DNA of 64,000 nucleotides from DASUGC01 sp035606665 (GTDB taxonomy: Bacteria > Acidobacteriota > Vicinamibacteria > Vicinamibacterales > SCN-69-37): assembly GCA_035606665.1 (NCBI GenBank), contig DATNEY010000033.1, forward strand, positions 62,001-126,000, read 5' to 3'. Below are positions 42,767 through 51,533 of this stretch, piece by piece; the first letter of the stretch is position 1; the number at the start of each line of letters is the position of its first letter. Position numbers and translations under genes: made by a program. The notes under the pieces were generated by a model that saw only the letters and a list, made by a program, of their open reading frames with translations, did no database searches and had not been told where the DNA came from.

Positions 42767-43408
42767 ATGCGGGCCAGCATGCCTCAAGCAACTGGCGTAC
42801 CAGGGGGTCACTCGGAGTTCCCACACCACGTATTGGTGGTGGACGACGAGCCCGGAGTGCGCGAACTCATCGCCGACTTCTTCATCCGGCAGGGCATTCC
42901 CACGACAGTCGCGGCCGACGGCCGGGAAGCCATCGCGATCCTCGAAAAGGGCGCCACCGACTTCGGCCTCATCGTCACCGACGTGAATCTGCCCGGCGCA
43001 GACGGCTTTCAGGTGCTCGACACCGCGCGCCGCCTTTCGCCTCTGACGTTCGTCGTGATCGTGACCGGCTATGCCTCCCTGGACTCAGCAATTCGCGCGG
43101 TTCGGATGGGGGCCTACGACTATCTGCCGAAGCCGTTTTCGCTCGGCCAGCTCGACCTGATCCTGCGGCGGATTCGGGATCTTGCCGCGCTCACAGGCCG
43201 GTCGCAGGCGGAGCGTCCACTGCGGGCCGTTGAGCCCGCGATCGTGCCCGCTCCCGCGCCGCGTCCGCGTCTTGTCACTCCGGCGCAGGGCGATCCTGTG
43301 GAGCAGCGGCTCAACAACATCGAGACATTGCTCAGGTCGATCGACTCGACGCTGGGTGTGATTGCCGCCCATCTCCAGGACGGCAGCATGACGCCCGGCC
43401 GACGCTAG
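42767..43408 (+). CDS. Receiver-domain protein with extended C-terminus
   Basis: 213 residues (209 from ATG 42779). A receiver domain (about 20-138) with VVDDEPG, phosphorylation Asp in IVTDVNLPG and YLPKPF. The C-terminal 75 residues are Pro/Ala-rich then a short heptad-type helix (LNNIETLLRSIDSTLGVIAA) and are not a known output domain. Last gene before the flagellar cluster, followed by a strong hairpin. Confidence 0.85.
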   Translation: MRASMPQATGVPGGHSEFPHHVLVVDDEPGVRELIADFFIRQGIPTTVAADGREAIAILEKGATDFGLIVTDVNLPGADGFQVLDTARRLSPLTFVVIVTGYASLDSAIRAVRMGAYDYLPKPFSLGQLDLILRRIRDLAALTGRSQAERPLRAVEPAIVPAPAPRPRLVTPAQGDPVEQRLNNIETLLRSIDSTLGVIAAHLQDGSMTPGRR

Positions 43409-43444
43409 CCGGACGGTACCGCGACAGGGCGCTTTGCGCGCCAA

Positions 43445-43497
43445 GAGCCCGGGGGTCGTTTCCGCTCGTTTTCCGTGAGGAAACGACCCCCGGGCTC
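43445..43497 (+). terminator. Strong 19-bp hairpin before the flagellar operon
   Basis: Left arm GAGCCCGGGGGTCGTTTCC (43445-43463) is perfectly complementary to 43479-43497, with a 15-base loop. It is followed by AT-rich sequence but no long T run. Fits a terminator or insulator between the receiver gene and flgB. The arm resembles the intragenic hairpin at 63365-63408, so it may be a repeat family. Confidence 0.75.
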
Positions 43498-43508
43498 ATT
43501 TGTCCGTC

Positions 43509-43525
43509 CCGGTACGGCTCTTGCC
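43509..43525 (+). promoter_or_regulatory. Sigma-54 promoter for flgB
   Basis: CGGTACGGCTCTTGCC: GG at 43511-43512 and GC at 43523-43524, exactly ten bases apart, with the conserved TTGC of the -12 element. The flgB start is at 43548. Sigma-54 control of the basal-body operon is well known in many flagellated bacteria; a candidate activator lies at 41264-42715. Confidence 0.78.
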
Positions 43526-43547
43526 ATTTTGACGCCCGAGGTAAGTC

Positions 43548-43937
43548 TTGGGCGACATCACCACCGACAACGGAATCATGGCCGCGCTCGGCCGCCAGAT
43601 GAGCCGAGCGGTCCAGCGGCAGATGGTGGCCGCGGGAAACCTGGCCAACGCTGAAACGCCGGGCTATCGCGCGCGCGAGGTCAACTTCGCGGACGCGCTC
43701 GACGAACAAATCAACGCGGCCGCCACGAACGGCGCGCACTTCCAGGCCGGCGACGCGCGCACGGGCGCCGTCGTCCGCGAAATCGACGACGTCGCCGCGC
43801 GCCGCGACGGCAACACCGTGCAGGTGGACCAGGAGCTGCTGAAGCTCGGCCGCGCCGGCGGCGATTTCGCCGCGGCGCAGACGGCGCTCTCCGCGAAGTT
43901 CCGCCTGGTCCGCTACGCCATCAACGAAGGGAAGTAA
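43548..43937 (+). CDS. flgB: Flagellar basal-body rod protein FlgB
   Basis: 129 residues from TTG 43548 (GAGG seven bases upstream). The rod motif GNLANAETPGYRAREVNF is at residues 30-47. FlgB forms the proximal rod through helical assembly with FlgC, FliE and FlgF/G. First gene of the flagellar operon and probably transcribed from the sigma-54 promoter just upstream. Confidence 0.94.
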   Translation: MGDITTDNGIMAALGRQMSRAVQRQMVAAGNLANAETPGYRAREVNFADALDEQINAAATNGAHFQAGDARTGAVVREIDDVAARRDGNTVQVDQELLKLGRAGGDFAAAQTALSAKFRLVRYAINEGK

Positions 43938-43940
43938 CAC

Positions 43941-44369
43941 GTGGATACCCTCGGATCCGCAATCGGAGCGTCCGCGAGCGCGCTCAACGCGCAGCGGCAG
44001 CGTATGGAAGTGGCCGTGTCGAACCTCGCGAATGCCGAGGCGACGCGCGGGCCGGACGGCCAGCCGTACCGCCGCCGAGAAGTCGTACTCGAAACCGCGC
44101 AGCCCGATGGATTCGGCGCGTCACTCCGGTCGGTCGGCGCACCCGGCGTACGCGTCGCGGCCGTCGTCGAAGATCAGGCGCCGTTCCGGCGCCGCTACGA
44201 GCCCGGACACCCGGATGCCGACGCCGAGGGCTTCGTCTCCGTGCCGAACGTGGACGTGCCCGAGGAAATGGTGGACATCTTGAGCGCGGCGCGCGCGTAT
44301 CAGGCCAACCTCTCCGCGATCGCCATCGTGCGGGAAACGATTCAGAAAGCCCTGGAGCTCTCGAGGTAA
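43941..44369 (+). CDS. flgC: Flagellar basal-body rod protein FlgC
   Basis: 142 residues, GTG start, three bases after flgB. It has the rod-family pattern VSNLANAEATRGPDGQPYRR at the N-terminus and NVDVPEEMVDILSAARAYQAN at the C-terminus, as in FlgC. Proximal rod component. Lies directly upstream of fliE. Confidence 0.93.
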   Translation: MDTLGSAIGASASALNAQRQRMEVAVSNLANAEATRGPDGQPYRRREVVLETAQPDGFGASLRSVGAPGVRVAAVVEDQAPFRRRYEPGHPDADAEGFVSVPNVDVPEEMVDILSAARAYQANLSAIAIVRETIQKALELSR

Positions 44370-44372
44370 ACG

Positions 44373-44669
44373 ATGCCGACTGACATTAGTGCCATTAGTG
44401 GATCCGGATCGCTGCCGCTCGCGCGGCCCGGTCAGTCTTCGACGCCGCTCGACAACGGGTTCGGCGAATCGCTGCAGAGAGTGCTCGAAACCGTCGACTC
44501 GACCAACTCCGAAGCCAACGATGCGGTCGGCCGGATGCTCAACGGCACCGGCGACGTGCACGAGGCGATGATCGCCCTCCAGCGCGCTGACGTCACGATG
44601 CAGCTGGCCGTGCAGGTGCGCAACAAGATCGTTCAGGCCTACCAGGACATCATGCGGATGCCCGTCTAA
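44373..44669 (+). CDS. fliE: Flagellar hook-basal body protein FliE
   Basis: 98 residues, starts three bases after flgC. The C-terminal helix (MIALQRADVTMQLAVQVRNK) is typical of FliE, which joins the MS ring to the rod. An N-terminal Ser/Pro-rich stretch is disordered. Confidence 0.92.
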   Translation: MPTDISAISGSGSLPLARPGQSSTPLDNGFGESLQRVLETVDSTNSEANDAVGRMLNGTGDVHEAMIALQRADVTMQLAVQVRNKIVQAYQDIMRMPV

Positions 44670-44692
44670 CCCGCGCAGAAGACTGATACCTC

Positions 44693-46396
44693 GTGAATCC
44701 AGAACAGATGATGCAATCGCTGAAGAAGCTTGCGGCTTCGCTCAGCGCCAAACAGATTCTCGGGCTCGCGGCCGCCTTTCTCGCGGTCGTCGCCATCGTC
44801 GTGGGCTCGGCCTACTTCATCAACACGCCGTCGTACGCGCTCCTTGCCGCCGACCTCGATGCTGAATCGGCCGGTGCGCTCGTGACGAAGCTCAAGGACG
44901 CGAAGGTGCCGTACGCGCTCGATGCGGGCGGCCGCACGATTCGCGTGCCGGCCGAACGTCTGGACGAGCTCCGTCTGCAGTTCGCCACCGACGGCCTGCC
45001 CGCCGGCGGGCGGCTCGGCTTCGAAATCTTCGATCGCCCGGCGTTCGGCACGACGGAATTCCTGGAGCACGTGAATTATCGCCGCGCTCTCGAGGGCGAG
45101 CTGGCGCGCACGATTTCTACGCTCTCCGAAGTCTCGAGCGCGCGCGTGCACATTGCTATGGCCAAGGATTCGCTCTTCACCGACCGGGATCAGCCGGCGA
45201 AGGCGTCCGTGGTGCTCAGACTCAAGGCCAACCGTCAACCGCCCGTGGCGGTCGTCCGCGGCATCGCTGGCCTTGTCGCGTCGAGCGTCGAATCGCTGCG
45301 GCCCGAGTCGGTGGTGATTCTCGACGCGTACGGCCGATCGCTCACGCGGGCCGAAGAAGACGAAGGCGAGGCCACAGGCCTGCAGCTCGATCGGCAGATG
45401 CGGATCGAGCGTGACCTGACAGGCCGTGTCATCGCCATGCTGGAGCCGGTTATCGGTGAGGGCCGTGTCCGCGCGAATATTTCGGTTCGCCTCAAGGCCG
45501 ACGCGGAAGAGGAGACCGAAGAACGCTGGGATCCGACGTCCGTCGTCCGCAGCCGTCAGACACAGGCCGAGGGCGACCTGAAGACGGGGTCGCAGGGTAT
45601 CGCAGGCGCACGCGCGAATCTGCCGCCCAACATGACGACATCGCCGGCCCCGGCTGCCGCGACGCCTGTGACGACGGCCCAGGGTCTTGGCCGGACGTCC
45701 GAGACGACGAACTACGAGGTGAGCAAACTCACGCGCCGCCGTGTCAGCCCGAGCGGCCAGGTGGCGCGGCTGTCGATCGCGGTGCTCATCGATGAGAAAC
45801 GGCCGGCCGCGGCCACTACGGCCGCCGCAGCCGCCGGCGCCGCGCCGGCGGCGCCTGCCGCGCAGGCGCGAACTCCGACCGAAGTCGAACAGATTCAGAA
45901 ACTTGTCGCCGCGGCCGTTGGCTTCGACCAGGCGCGCGGCGACCAGATCACCGTGGAGCACATCGCGTTCGATGCGTTCAACGAGGCGCTCGAGGTCGCA
46001 CCCGTGGCCGCTCCGTCCGTCGTGACGCAGATTGGCGACGTCTGGCGCGAGCAGTGGGTATCGATTCTCCGAGGGACGGCTGTGTTCACACTTGCGTTGT
46101 TCGCGCTCTTTGGGGTGATTCGTCCGATGTTTCGCCGCGCCATGGTAGCGGCGCCCGCGCCCGCGAGGTCGGCGCCGCTGCCGGCGCTTGCCGGTGCGCC
46201 GGTGCCGCCGAAGCCCGAACGCCGGCTCACGTCCGAGGAGCTCGACGGCCAGATTGAAGCCGAGCTCGATGCCAAGCTGCCGCAGGAGAAACGGCGTCTG
46301 CCGGTCCTCTCCAAGCGCGTCGGCAAGCTGGCGGAAAAGGAACCCGAGCAGCTGGCCCGCGTGGTTCGTGCGTGGATTGACGAGGACGGCCGCTGA
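44693..46396 (+). CDS. fliF: Flagellar MS-ring protein FliF
   Basis: 567 residues from a GTG start, close to the usual 550. It has two membrane helices, N-terminal (QILGLAAAFLAVVAIVVGSA) and C-terminal (near GTAVFTLALFALFGVI), with a long periplasmic ring-forming region between. The C-terminal cytoplasmic tail binds FliG. Ends TGATG, overlapping the fliG start. Confidence 0.95.
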   Translation: MNPEQMMQSLKKLAASLSAKQILGLAAAFLAVVAIVVGSAYFINTPSYALLAADLDAESAGALVTKLKDAKVPYALDAGGRTIRVPAERLDELRLQFATDGLPAGGRLGFEIFDRPAFGTTEFLEHVNYRRALEGELARTISTLSEVSSARVHIAMAKDSLFTDRDQPAKASVVLRLKANRQPPVAVVRGIAGLVASSVESLRPESVVILDAYGRSLTRAEEDEGEATGLQLDRQMRIERDLTGRVIAMLEPVIGEGRVRANISVRLKADAEEETEERWDPTSVVRSRQTQAEGDLKTGSQGIAGARANLPPNMTTSPAPAAATPVTTAQGLGRTSETTNYEVSKLTRRRVSPSGQVARLSIAVLIDEKRPAAATTAAAAAGAAPAAPAAQARTPTEVEQIQKLVAAAVGFDQARGDQITVEHIAFDAFNEALEVAPVAAPSVVTQIGDVWREQWVSILRGTAVFTLALFALFGVIRPMFRRAMVAAPAPARSAPLPALAGAPVPPKPERRLTSEELDGQIEAELDAKLPQEKRRLPVLSKRVGKLAEKEPEQLARVVRAWIDEDGR

Positions 46397-47412
46397 TGCA
46401 AGCCGCACCGCACCACATGACCGGCGTCCGTAAGGTCGCCATCATCCTGATGGCGCTCGGCGAAGAGTCGTCGGGGACCGTCTTCAAGTACCTGCAGGAA
46501 GAAGAGATCGAGCGCGTCGTGCGGGAAATCGCCTCGCTCGGCACCGTGCCGACCGAAGTGGGCGAGGGCGTGCTGACGGAGTTGCATGACACCGTCATCG
46601 CGGCGTCGCACATGGCCACCGGTGGCGTCGAGCAGGCGCGCCGGATTTTGTCCAAGACGATGAGCCCGGACCAGTGCCGGCGGATTCTCGATCGCGTCAT
46701 TCACTCGTTCTCGACGATCGCCGGGTTTGCCTCGCTCGAAAAGGCCAATCCGCAGCAGTTGTCCAAGTTCATCCTGGGCGAGCACCCGCAGACGGTCGCG
46801 CTGATTCTCGCGCACCTCAATCCGGGCAGCGCCGCTCAACTCATCACGCAGCTTCCGGACGAAATGCGCGCCGAAGTGCTGATGCGGATGGCCAGTCTCG
46901 AGGACATCTCTCCCGATGTCATCAGCCGCGTCTCCGGCGTCATCGATCAGCGGCTCAAAGCACTCGGCGGTCCGAGCCGCCAGCAGCGCGGCGGCGTCCG
47001 CGCGGTGGCCGAGCTCTTCAATCGCCTGGACCGCGGCGTGAGCCGCCCGACGCTCGAACACATGGAATCCTCGTCCCCGGAAATGGCGCACGCCATTCGC
47101 AATCTCATGTTCGTCTTCGAAGATCTGATCAACGTCGAGGACACCGGCATCCGCGAGATCGTGAACCGTTCCGACAAGAAGGCGCTCACCGTGGCGCTGA
47201 AGGGATCGAGCGAGGAAATCCGCACGCGGTTCTTCGGCAACATGTCGAAGCGCGCCGCCGATCTGCTCAAGGAAGAGATGGAAGTGCTGGGCGCCGTTCG
47301 CCTGCGCGACGTGGAAAAGGCGCAGCAGGAAATCGTCGCGATCGCGCGAAAGCTGGAAGAAGAGGGCGTGATTACGACGGGCGCGGAGGCAGGCGAGCCG
47401 TATGTCAACTAA
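46396..47412 (+). CDS. fliG: Flagellar motor switch protein FliG
   Basis: 338 residues. N-terminal domain with KVAIILMALGEE, middle domain with the EHPQTVALILAHL motif, and C-terminal torque domain with charged residues in DKKALTVALKGSSEEIR. Contacts FliF, FliM and the stator. ATG overlaps the fliF stop; its last bases overlap fliH. Confidence 0.95.
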   Translation: MQAAPHHMTGVRKVAIILMALGEESSGTVFKYLQEEEIERVVREIASLGTVPTEVGEGVLTELHDTVIAASHMATGGVEQARRILSKTMSPDQCRRILDRVIHSFSTIAGFASLEKANPQQLSKFILGEHPQTVALILAHLNPGSAAQLITQLPDEMRAEVLMRMASLEDISPDVISRVSGVIDQRLKALGGPSRQQRGGVRAVAELFNRLDRGVSRPTLEHMESSSPEMAHAIRNLMFVFEDLINVEDTGIREIVNRSDKKALTVALKGSSEEIRTRFFGNMSKRAADLLKEEMEVLGAVRLRDVEKAQQEIVAIARKLEEEGVITTGAEAGEPYVN

Positions 47413-48088
47413 GGCACGCCGGCTCCCGGGCGCCCAGGTCGAGCCGTTTCCGTGGAGAACGACAGCGTCGGCCGGGACCGGACCTGCCGGGCCCCCGACG
47501 CGCGGCTACGAGCCTGCGGCACAGCGCGGCCCGGCCCCACCTGTCGCGCCGGCAGACGTGGATATCGCGGCTGTCGAACGCGACGCTTTCATCAAAGGTT
47601 ACGCGCAGGGCGAGCGCGCCGGTGACGAGGCCTCCGCTCGACGCGGCGAAGCCATGCTGCGGCGTCTGGCCGCGACGGTCGACGAAGTCGCCTCGCTCCG
47701 CAACGACCTGCTGAAACGCGCCGAACACGACCTCGTGCGGCTGGCGCTGGCGCTGGCCGAACGCATCGTTCGCCGGGAAATCGCACTGGATCGCGACCTC
47801 CTTGTGACGATGGCGCGTGTGGCCATCGATCGCGTGGGGCCGGGAACCGTGGCGACGATCAAGCTCAATCCCGCAGATTACGCGCAGCTGACGGCGTCGC
47901 AGGCGGTCGACACCGGCGCGGTGCAGGTCCTCGCCGATCCCTCCGTCAGCCGCGGTGGCTGCATCGTGCAGACGGAGATCGGCCTCATCGACATCGGGAT
48001 CGAAGCGCAGATTGCCGAGCTCTCGCAGGCGTTGCTCGTGGACGCCGTGCCCCATTCCAACAGCGACGCCGTTGGCTTCGGTCGCTGA
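47402..48088 (+). CDS. fliH: Flagellar assembly protein FliH
   Basis: 228 residues, overlapping fliG by 11 bases. A Pro-rich N-terminus is followed by a helical ALALAERIVRREIALDRDLL region and the C-terminal Ig-like domain (ADPSVSRGGCIVQTEIGLID), as in FliH/HrpE. FliH regulates the export ATPase FliI and docks it at FlhA. The C-terminus overlaps the fliI start. Confidence 0.9.
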   Translation: MSTKARRLPGAQVEPFPWRTTASAGTGPAGPPTRGYEPAAQRGPAPPVAPADVDIAAVERDAFIKGYAQGERAGDEASARRGEAMLRRLAATVDEVASLRNDLLKRAEHDLVRLALALAERIVRREIALDRDLLVTMARVAIDRVGPGTVATIKLNPADYAQLTASQAVDTGAVQVLADPSVSRGGCIVQTEIGLIDIGIEAQIAELSQALLVDAVPHSNSDAVGFGR

Positions 48089-49397
48089 GTTCACCCCGTC
48101 ACTCGCGGCGTACCTGAGCCAGGTGCCCGCGCTCGATCCGGCGCCGATCGTCGGGCACGTGACGCGCGTCGTCGGCCTGCTCGTCGAATCCCGCGGTCCT
48201 GTCGCAAGCGTGGGCGAGATCTGCGAAGTCCGGCCGCAACGCGGCGGCCAGGCACTGCTCGTTGAAGTGGTGGGATTCCGGGACGGGCGGCTGCTGTCGG
48301 TGCCGCTCGGCGATACGTCAGGGATCAGTTCGGGCGATCGGATCCTGGCGCGCGGCGCCTCGCTGACGATTCCTTGCGGTCCTGAACTCCTGGGCAGAGT
48401 GCTTGACGGCCTCGGCCGGCCGATCGACGGCCGCGGTCCGATCTCGGCAAGCGGGCGTGTGCCGCTCAAGACGCCCGCCATGAATCCGATGGATCGCGAT
48501 CCGATTGCCGAGCCGCTCGGTACCGGCGTCCGGGCCATCGACTCACTTCTGACGTGTGGGCGCGGCCAGCGTCTCGGGATCTTCGGCGGCAGCGGCGTCG
48601 GCAAGAGCACGCTCCTCGGCATGATGGCGCGCGGCACCGAGGCCGACGTGGTCGTGCTCGGGCTGATCGGTGAACGAGGCCGCGAAGTCCGCAGTTTCCT
48701 CGAGAAAGACCTTGGTCCACGCGGGCTGGAGCGATCCTGCGTCGTGGCCTCCACGTCCGACAGCCCGCCGCTCGCGCGCCTGCGCGCCGCCTATGCGGCG
48801 ACGGCCATCGCCGAGCATTTCCGCGATGCGGGCAAGAACGTGCTGCTCATCATGGATTCCATCACGCGCTTTGCTATGGCACAGCGCGAGGTCGGGCTGG
48901 CCGCGGGTGAGCCGCCCACCGCGAAGGGCTATCCGCCTTCTGTATTTGGCCTCCTGCCCGGACTGTTGGAGCGCGCCGGCGCCGTCCGGCGTCGCGGCAG
49001 CATCACCGCCTTCTACTCGGTACTCGTCGAAGGCGATGACACCAACGAACCCATTTCTGACGCCGTGCGCGGCATTCTCGACGGCCACGTCGTGTTGTCG
49101 AGGGATCTTGCCGCCCGCGATCACTATCCGGCCATCGACGTGCTCGGCAGCATCAGCCGGACGATGCCCGAGGTGACGACGGCGGAGCATCGCCGGCGGG
49201 CCGCGGACGTCCGGGAGGCGCTCGCGACGCTGCGGGACGCCGAGGACCTGATCAGCGTCGGCGCCTACTCAGCCGGATCCAACCCCCGCATTGACTCGGC
49301 CATCGCGAAGCGGGACGCGATCACGCGATTCCTCTGTCAGCCCGCCGACACCACATGCAGCCTGGCCGACAACCTCTCGGCTCTCGACCGGCTCTGA
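48072..49397 (+). CDS. fliI: Flagellum-specific ATP synthase/export ATPase FliI
   Basis: 441 residues from TTG 48072, overlapping fliH by 17 bases. F1-beta-like ATPase with Walker A GGSGVGKST, the type III signature GYPPSVFGLLPGLLERAG, and Walker B VLLIMDSITRF. Hexameric ATPase that unfolds and delivers flagellar export substrates. No in-frame ATG exists in this region. Confidence 0.95.
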   Translation: MASVAEFTPSLAAYLSQVPALDPAPIVGHVTRVVGLLVESRGPVASVGEICEVRPQRGGQALLVEVVGFRDGRLLSVPLGDTSGISSGDRILARGASLTIPCGPELLGRVLDGLGRPIDGRGPISASGRVPLKTPAMNPMDRDPIAEPLGTGVRAIDSLLTCGRGQRLGIFGGSGVGKSTLLGMMARGTEADVVVLGLIGERGREVRSFLEKDLGPRGLERSCVVASTSDSPPLARLRAAYAATAIAEHFRDAGKNVLLIMDSITRFAMAQREVGLAAGEPPTAKGYPPSVFGLLPGLLERAGAVRRRGSITAFYSVLVEGDDTNEPISDAVRGILDGHVVLSRDLAARDHYPAIDVLGSISRTMPEVTTAEHRRRAADVREALATLRDAEDLISVGAYSAGSNPRIDSAIAKRDAITRFLCQPADTTCSLADNLSALDRL

Positions 49398-49398
49398 C

Positions 49399-49875
49399 GT
49401 GAGGGCCTTCCGCTTCCGCGCCGCGGCTGCGCTCGAGCTGCGCAAGAAACAGGAAGAGACCGCTTCCATTGAGCTTTTCCGCAGACAACAGGCCGCAGCC
49501 GAGGGGCAGACGCGCGCTGTGGAGGCCGTCCGGCGTCTTCAGGACGGCCACACAGGCGCGGTCCGGAACGCCGTGGCCGGCACTTCGAGCCATGAACTGG
49601 AGTGGCACCGGAATTGGATTGTCGGACTGACGGCGACGGCCGAAGCCTTAGCGATCGACGCCGCCCGGCTTGCCAGGGAAGTACGTGAAGCCGAGGAGGA
49701 CTGGAGCGTGGCGCGGCGCAAGCGGCTCACGCTCGAACGGCTGCGGGAACGGCTTCTCGAGCGTCATGGCGACGCAGCAGCCGCGGAAGAACGCAAGGAC
49801 ATCGACGAGCTGGCGCGCCTTCGATTCGCGATGGGAGGCGCGGCGCTCGCAGGGAGCAACGACAGTGGCAGTTAG
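49399..49875 (+). CDS. fliJ: Flagellar export protein FliJ
   Basis: 158 residues from GTG 49399, one base after fliI. Almost entirely helical and coiled-coil (RAAAALELRKKQEETASIEL, VREAEEDWSVARRKRLTLER), which fits FliJ, the stalk that binds the FliI ring and FlhA. Identified mainly by position and helix content. Its stop overlaps the flgD start. Confidence 0.82.
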   Translation: MRAFRFRAAAALELRKKQEETASIELFRRQQAAAEGQTRAVEAVRRLQDGHTGAVRNAVAGTSSHELEWHRNWIVGLTATAEALAIDAARLAREVREAEEDWSVARRKRLTLERLRERLLERHGDAAAAEERKDIDELARLRFAMGGAALAGSNDSGS

Positions 49876-50143
49876 CCCGACCAGCACAAACACGAATCCC
49901 GCGGCCATGACGCCGATGACGACCGGCGGCAACCGCATGACGGCCGACGCGCTCGGCCGCGACGCCTTCCTCAAGCTGCTCGTGACGCAGCTCGAACATC
50001 AGAATCCGCTCGAGCCCCAAGCCGACGGCGAATTCATCGCCCAGCTCGCCACGTTCAGCTCGCTCGAGCAACTGCAGGGTATCCGGCAGGACATGGCGGC
50101 ACTCCGCCAGCAGGTCGAGTCGTCCGCCGTTCAAGGTTCATAA
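49865..50143 (+). CDS. flgD: Hook-assembly protein FlgD, short form
   Basis: 92 residues from GTG 49865. The FlgD N-terminal segment is clear: GRDAFLKLLVTQLEHQNPLEP then FIAQLATFSSLEQLQ. Family members usually continue for about another 100-130 residues (FlgD-like Ig and Tudor parts); these are absent here. Seen: a stop codon right after, then a repeat. The short form can still scaffold hook assembly. Overlaps fliJ by 11 bases. Confidence 0.88.
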   Translation: MAVSPTSTNTNPAAMTPMTTGGNRMTADALGRDAFLKLLVTQLEHQNPLEPQADGEFIAQLATFSSLEQLQGIRQDMAALRQQVESSAVQGS

Positions 50144-50148
50144 CAACA

Positions 50149-50225
50149 CGCCGGGGCTGGAGCCCCCGCAGAAACCCGCCGGGCCTGAAGGCCCGGCCTA
50201 CGTAGGCCGGGGCTTTAGCCCCGGC
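50149..50225. repeat. Triple-hairpin REP cluster between flgD and flgE
   Basis: Three palindromes in a row: GGGGCTGGAGCCCC, then GCCGGGCCTGAAGGCCCGGC, then GGCCGGGGCTTTAGCCCCGGC, joined by the palindrome GCCTACGTAGGC. It ends about 20 bases before the flgE ATG, leaving room for the ribosome site AAGGAGC. Same family as 28981, 54907, 59433 and 60214. Confidence 0.92.
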
Positions 50226-50244
50226 AAACAAGGAGCAATCGCAA

Positions 50245-51510
50245 ATGTCAGTAGGTTCTTTCTCAGCCAGTCTCTCCGGCCTCAACGCGAACCAGCAGCG
50301 TCTCGCCGTCATCGGCAACAACCTCGCGAACATCAACACGGTCGCCTTCAAGGCGAGCACGGTGAGCTTCGCGGACCTCGTGAGCCAGTCGGTCGGCGGC
50401 GCGAGCACGAACCCGATGCAGATCGGCCTCGGCGTCGCCACTGGATCCATCTCGCCGAACTTCTCGCAGGGCGGCATCGAGAACACGGGCGTCGCGACCA
50501 ACGTCGCGATCCAGGGCAACGGCTTCTTCGTCGTCGGCAACGCGGCGAACCGCAGCTACAGCCGCGCCGGCAACTTCACCTTCGACGCCGACGGCACGCT
50601 CATCACCGTGGACGGACAGAACGTCCAGGGCTACACGGCGGTGGATCCGGTCACGGGCGCCATCATCACGACCGGCCAGCCGTCGGACATCGTCGTTCCG
50701 CCGGGCCTGCTGCGCGCGCCCGTCGGCACGACGTCCTTCGGCACGGTCACGAACCTCGACGCGAACGCGGCCACGGGCACGCAGTTCAGCGCCGCGGTGC
50801 AGATTTTCGACGCGCTCGGCGTTCCGCACGTCGCGACGGTGAAGTACGCGAAGACCGGCGCCGGCGCGTGGGGCTACAGCGTGACGGTGCCCGGCCAGGA
50901 AATCGCCGGCGGCACGGCCGGCACACCGTTCCAGATTGCGTCCGGCACGATGACCTTCGACGGCCTCGGCAAGATGCTGACGGTCAACGGCGGCGCGCCG
51001 GCTGACGTCACGATTACGAGCCCGGCGTGGGCGAACGGCGCCGCGGCGACGAACTTCACGTGGGATCTCATCGACGCCAACGGCGTCGCGACCGTGAGTG
51101 GATACTCCTCGCCCTCCGCGACGTCGTCTGTGTTCCAGAACGGATCGGCGGCGGGCACCGTCGACAGCATCACCATCAACTCCAGCGGCCAGATCGTCGC
51201 GTCGTTCGGATCCGGCCGCACGGTGACCGTCGGCCAGCTGGCGCTCGCGAACTTCAACAACCCGCAGGGCCTCGTCAAGGTCGGCACCAACCGCTTCTCC
51301 GAGAGCGAGGCCTCCGGCATCGCGAACGTGGGCGTCGCGGGTACGGGCGGCCGCGGCTCGCTGATCGGCAGCTCGCTCGAGCAGTCGAACGTGGACATCG
51401 CGCAGGAGTTCACGCAGATGATCCTCGCGCAGCGCGGCTACCAGGCGAATTCCAAGAGCATCACGGTCGCGGACGAGCTGCTCGTGGACACGCTCAACCT
51501 CAAGCGCTAA
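50245..51510 (+). CDS. flgE: Flagellar hook protein FlgE
   Basis: 421 residues, within the family range. N-terminal NLANINTVAFKAS and C-terminal FTQMILAQRGYQANSKSI are the rod/hook terminal helices; the middle is beta-rich and variable. It polymerises into the hook. Expression may be affected by the hairpin cluster upstream. Confidence 0.94.
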   Translation: MSVGSFSASLSGLNANQQRLAVIGNNLANINTVAFKASTVSFADLVSQSVGGASTNPMQIGLGVATGSISPNFSQGGIENTGVATNVAIQGNGFFVVGNAANRSYSRAGNFTFDADGTLITVDGQNVQGYTAVDPVTGAIITTGQPSDIVVPPGLLRAPVGTTSFGTVTNLDANAATGTQFSAAVQIFDALGVPHVATVKYAKTGAGAWGYSVTVPGQEIAGGTAGTPFQIASGTMTFDGLGKMLTVNGGAPADVTITSPAWANGAAATNFTWDLIDANGVATVSGYSSPSATSSVFQNGSAAGTVDSITINSSGQIVASFGSGRTVTVGQLALANFNNPQGLVKVGTNRFSESEASGIANVGVAGTGGRGSLIGSSLEQSNVDIAQEFTQMILAQRGYQANSKSITVADELLVDTLNLKR

Positions 51511-51533
51511 TCGCGCATTCCCAGAGTCGATAA

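Noticed and set aside
49865..50143. FlgD truncated by frameshift or REP insertion
   Set aside because: No leftover C-terminal coding sequence is seen beyond the repeat before flgE, so a short native or long-reduced form is likelier.
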